This document shows, piece after piece, positions 4,917 to 5,731 of a DNA stretch of 5,731 nt. The stretch comes from CAZPEV01 sp964585635 (GTDB lineage: Bacteria > Zixibacteria > MSB-5A5 > GN15 > JAAZOE01), in NCBI GenBank assembly GCA_964585635.1, contig CAZPEV010000191.1, positions 1 through 5,731 of the forward strand. Direction: 5' to 3'. The notes below the pieces were generated by a model, which searched no databases, was not told the origin of the DNA, and saw only the letters and a program-made list of their open reading frames with translations. The number at the start of each line of letters is the position of its first letter. Position 1 is the first letter of the stretch. A program made the position numbers and the translations under genes.

Positions 4917-5731
4917 ATGTCGGTAGCCCCCGTTTCAAAAAAAGTCACGGTCCGCACCTTCCGCCGGAAAAAGGAGAAGGATGAAAAACTGGTCGTATTG
5001 ACGGCCTACGACTACTATACCGCCCGAATCCTTGACGCTTGCGGGATCGACTGCCTGCTGGTGGGGGACTCCCTGAATATGGTCGTTTACGGCCGCAAAA
5101 CGACCTTGTCGGCCGAGATGGACCAGATGATATTTCATACCCGGGCGGTCGCCGACGCCACCCGGCAGGCGTTGGTCGTCGCCGACATGCCGTTTCTGTC
5201 GTATCAGCCGTCTCTTGAAACCGCCATTCTCAATGCCGGACGGTTCCTCAAGGAGGCCGGGGCCGAGGCGGTCAAGCTGGAGGGCGGAATCGAAATGGCA
5301 GCGACCATCAGGCGGCTGGTCGAACTCGGTATTCCGGTCATGGGACACATCGGTATGACGCCTCAGTCAATACATCGCCTCGGCGGCGCCCGTGTGCAGG
5401 GACGTGAGGAAACCCGCTGGAATTATTTTATCGAATCGGCCGAGGCCCTCGACGACGCCGGCTGCTTTTCCTGCGTGCTGGAGCTTATGACCGCCCCCCT
5501 GGCCGCCGAGATCACCAAGCGGGTCCCGATGGCCACGATCGGGATCGGGGCCGGGCGTCACTGTAACGGCCAGGTGCTGGTCGTCAATGATATCATCGGG
5601 TTATACCAGGAGATGCAGCCTCGATTCGTCCGCCGGTATGCCAACGTCGCGGCCGAAATCGAAAAGGCCGGCCGCCAATTCGCCCAAGACGTCCGTTCGG
5701 GGAGTTACCCGTCCGACGAAGAATCATTTTT
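4917..5731 (+). CDS. panB: 3-methyl-2-oxobutanoate hydroxymethyltransferase (ketopantoate hydroxymethyltransferase), 3' end cut by window edge
   Basis: PanB transfers a hydroxymethyl group from 5,10-methylene-tetrahydrofolate to alpha-ketoisovalerate, giving ketopantoate, the first committed step of pantothenate and coenzyme A synthesis (cytoplasmic, decameric TIM barrel). The 271 complete codons visible nearly reach the usual 260-280 residues, so only the tail is missing. Metal and substrate residues are in place: LLVGDSL with Asp51, VADMPF with Asp90, AVKLEGG with Lys120 and Glu122, GHIGMTPQS at 143-151, and VLEL with Glu189 (E. coli E181). GIGAGRHCNGQVLV carries Asn217 where Asp is usual (CDGQ), a mild deviation. 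The start at 4917 has GTAGGA just upstream; the overlapping ATG at 4912 meets a stop at once. Six bases separate it from the kinase gene. panC would be expected next, beyond the window. Confidence 0.95.
   Translation, partial: MSVAPVSKKVTVRTFRRKKEKDEKLVVLTAYDYYTARILDACGIDCLLVGDSLNMVVYGRKTTLSAEMDQMIFHTRAVADATRQALVVADMPFLSYQPSLETAILNAGRFLKEAGAEAVKLEGGIEMAATIRRLVELGIPVMGHIGMTPQSIHRLGGARVQGREETRWNYFIESAEALDDAGCFSCVLELMTAPLAAEITKRVPMATIGIGAGRHCNGQVLVVNDIIGLYQEMQPRFVRRYANVAAEIEKAGRQFAQDVRSGSYPSDEESF

Noticed and set aside
4935..5348. Minus-strand open frame of 137 codons, and another at 5367-5561
   Set aside because: Antisense to panB, whose catalytic motifs are unambiguous.

Overview
The window (about 57% GC by eye) holds two divergent transcription units of an ordinary bacterial chromosome. 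I cannot name the species. The gene order (an LL-diaminopimelate-aminotransferase-like gene, folB, folK, a deoxynucleoside kinase, panB) and the subtype of the deoxynucleoside kinase recall, from memory, uncultured FCB-type lineages such as Zixibacteria, Gemmatimonadota or Ignavibacteria. This is a weak inference. I saw no tRNA, rRNA, CRISPR array, insertion sequence or phage gene.

Left unit (minus strand, 27-1848): a sigma70-like promoter at 1820-1848 drives a 98-residue exported protein with a very strong ribosome binding site (1425-1721), followed 75 bases later by a 440-residue protein made almost wholly of tetratricopeptide repeats (27-1349). The last codons of the TPR gene run through an intrinsic terminator at 52-90 that is built to stop transcription coming from the other side (plus strand, from a gene left of the window).

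Centre (1722-2192): an approximately 470-base divergent intergenic region. It holds the minus promoter, two neighbouring perfect inverted repeats (1837-1857 and 1864-1880), a plus-strand promoter (1972-2000), and then a long (about 185-base) plus-strand leader. The leader has a nested three-stem RNA architecture (2021-2114), a possible 27-codon leader ORF (2113-2196) and a GC-rich hairpin (2159-2187) able to cover the weak ribosome binding site of the first gene.

Right unit (plus strand, 2193-5731): five tightly packed genes. The first is related to LL-diaminopimelate aminotransferase but lacks the lysine that binds pyridoxal phosphate. Then come folB and folK (consecutive steps of tetrahydrofolate synthesis), a deoxynucleoside kinase, and panB (first committed step of pantothenate synthesis), which runs off the right edge almost complete. 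The metabolic thread is folate: FolB and FolK make the pterin half of tetrahydrofolate, and PanB consumes 5,10-methylene-tetrahydrofolate. Thymidylate synthesis, which also consumes it, links folate to the deoxynucleotide pool that the kinase feeds. The most noteworthy items are the lysine-less aminotransferase homologue with its structured leader, the kinase with an altered DR motif, and the secreted-small-protein/TPR pair.
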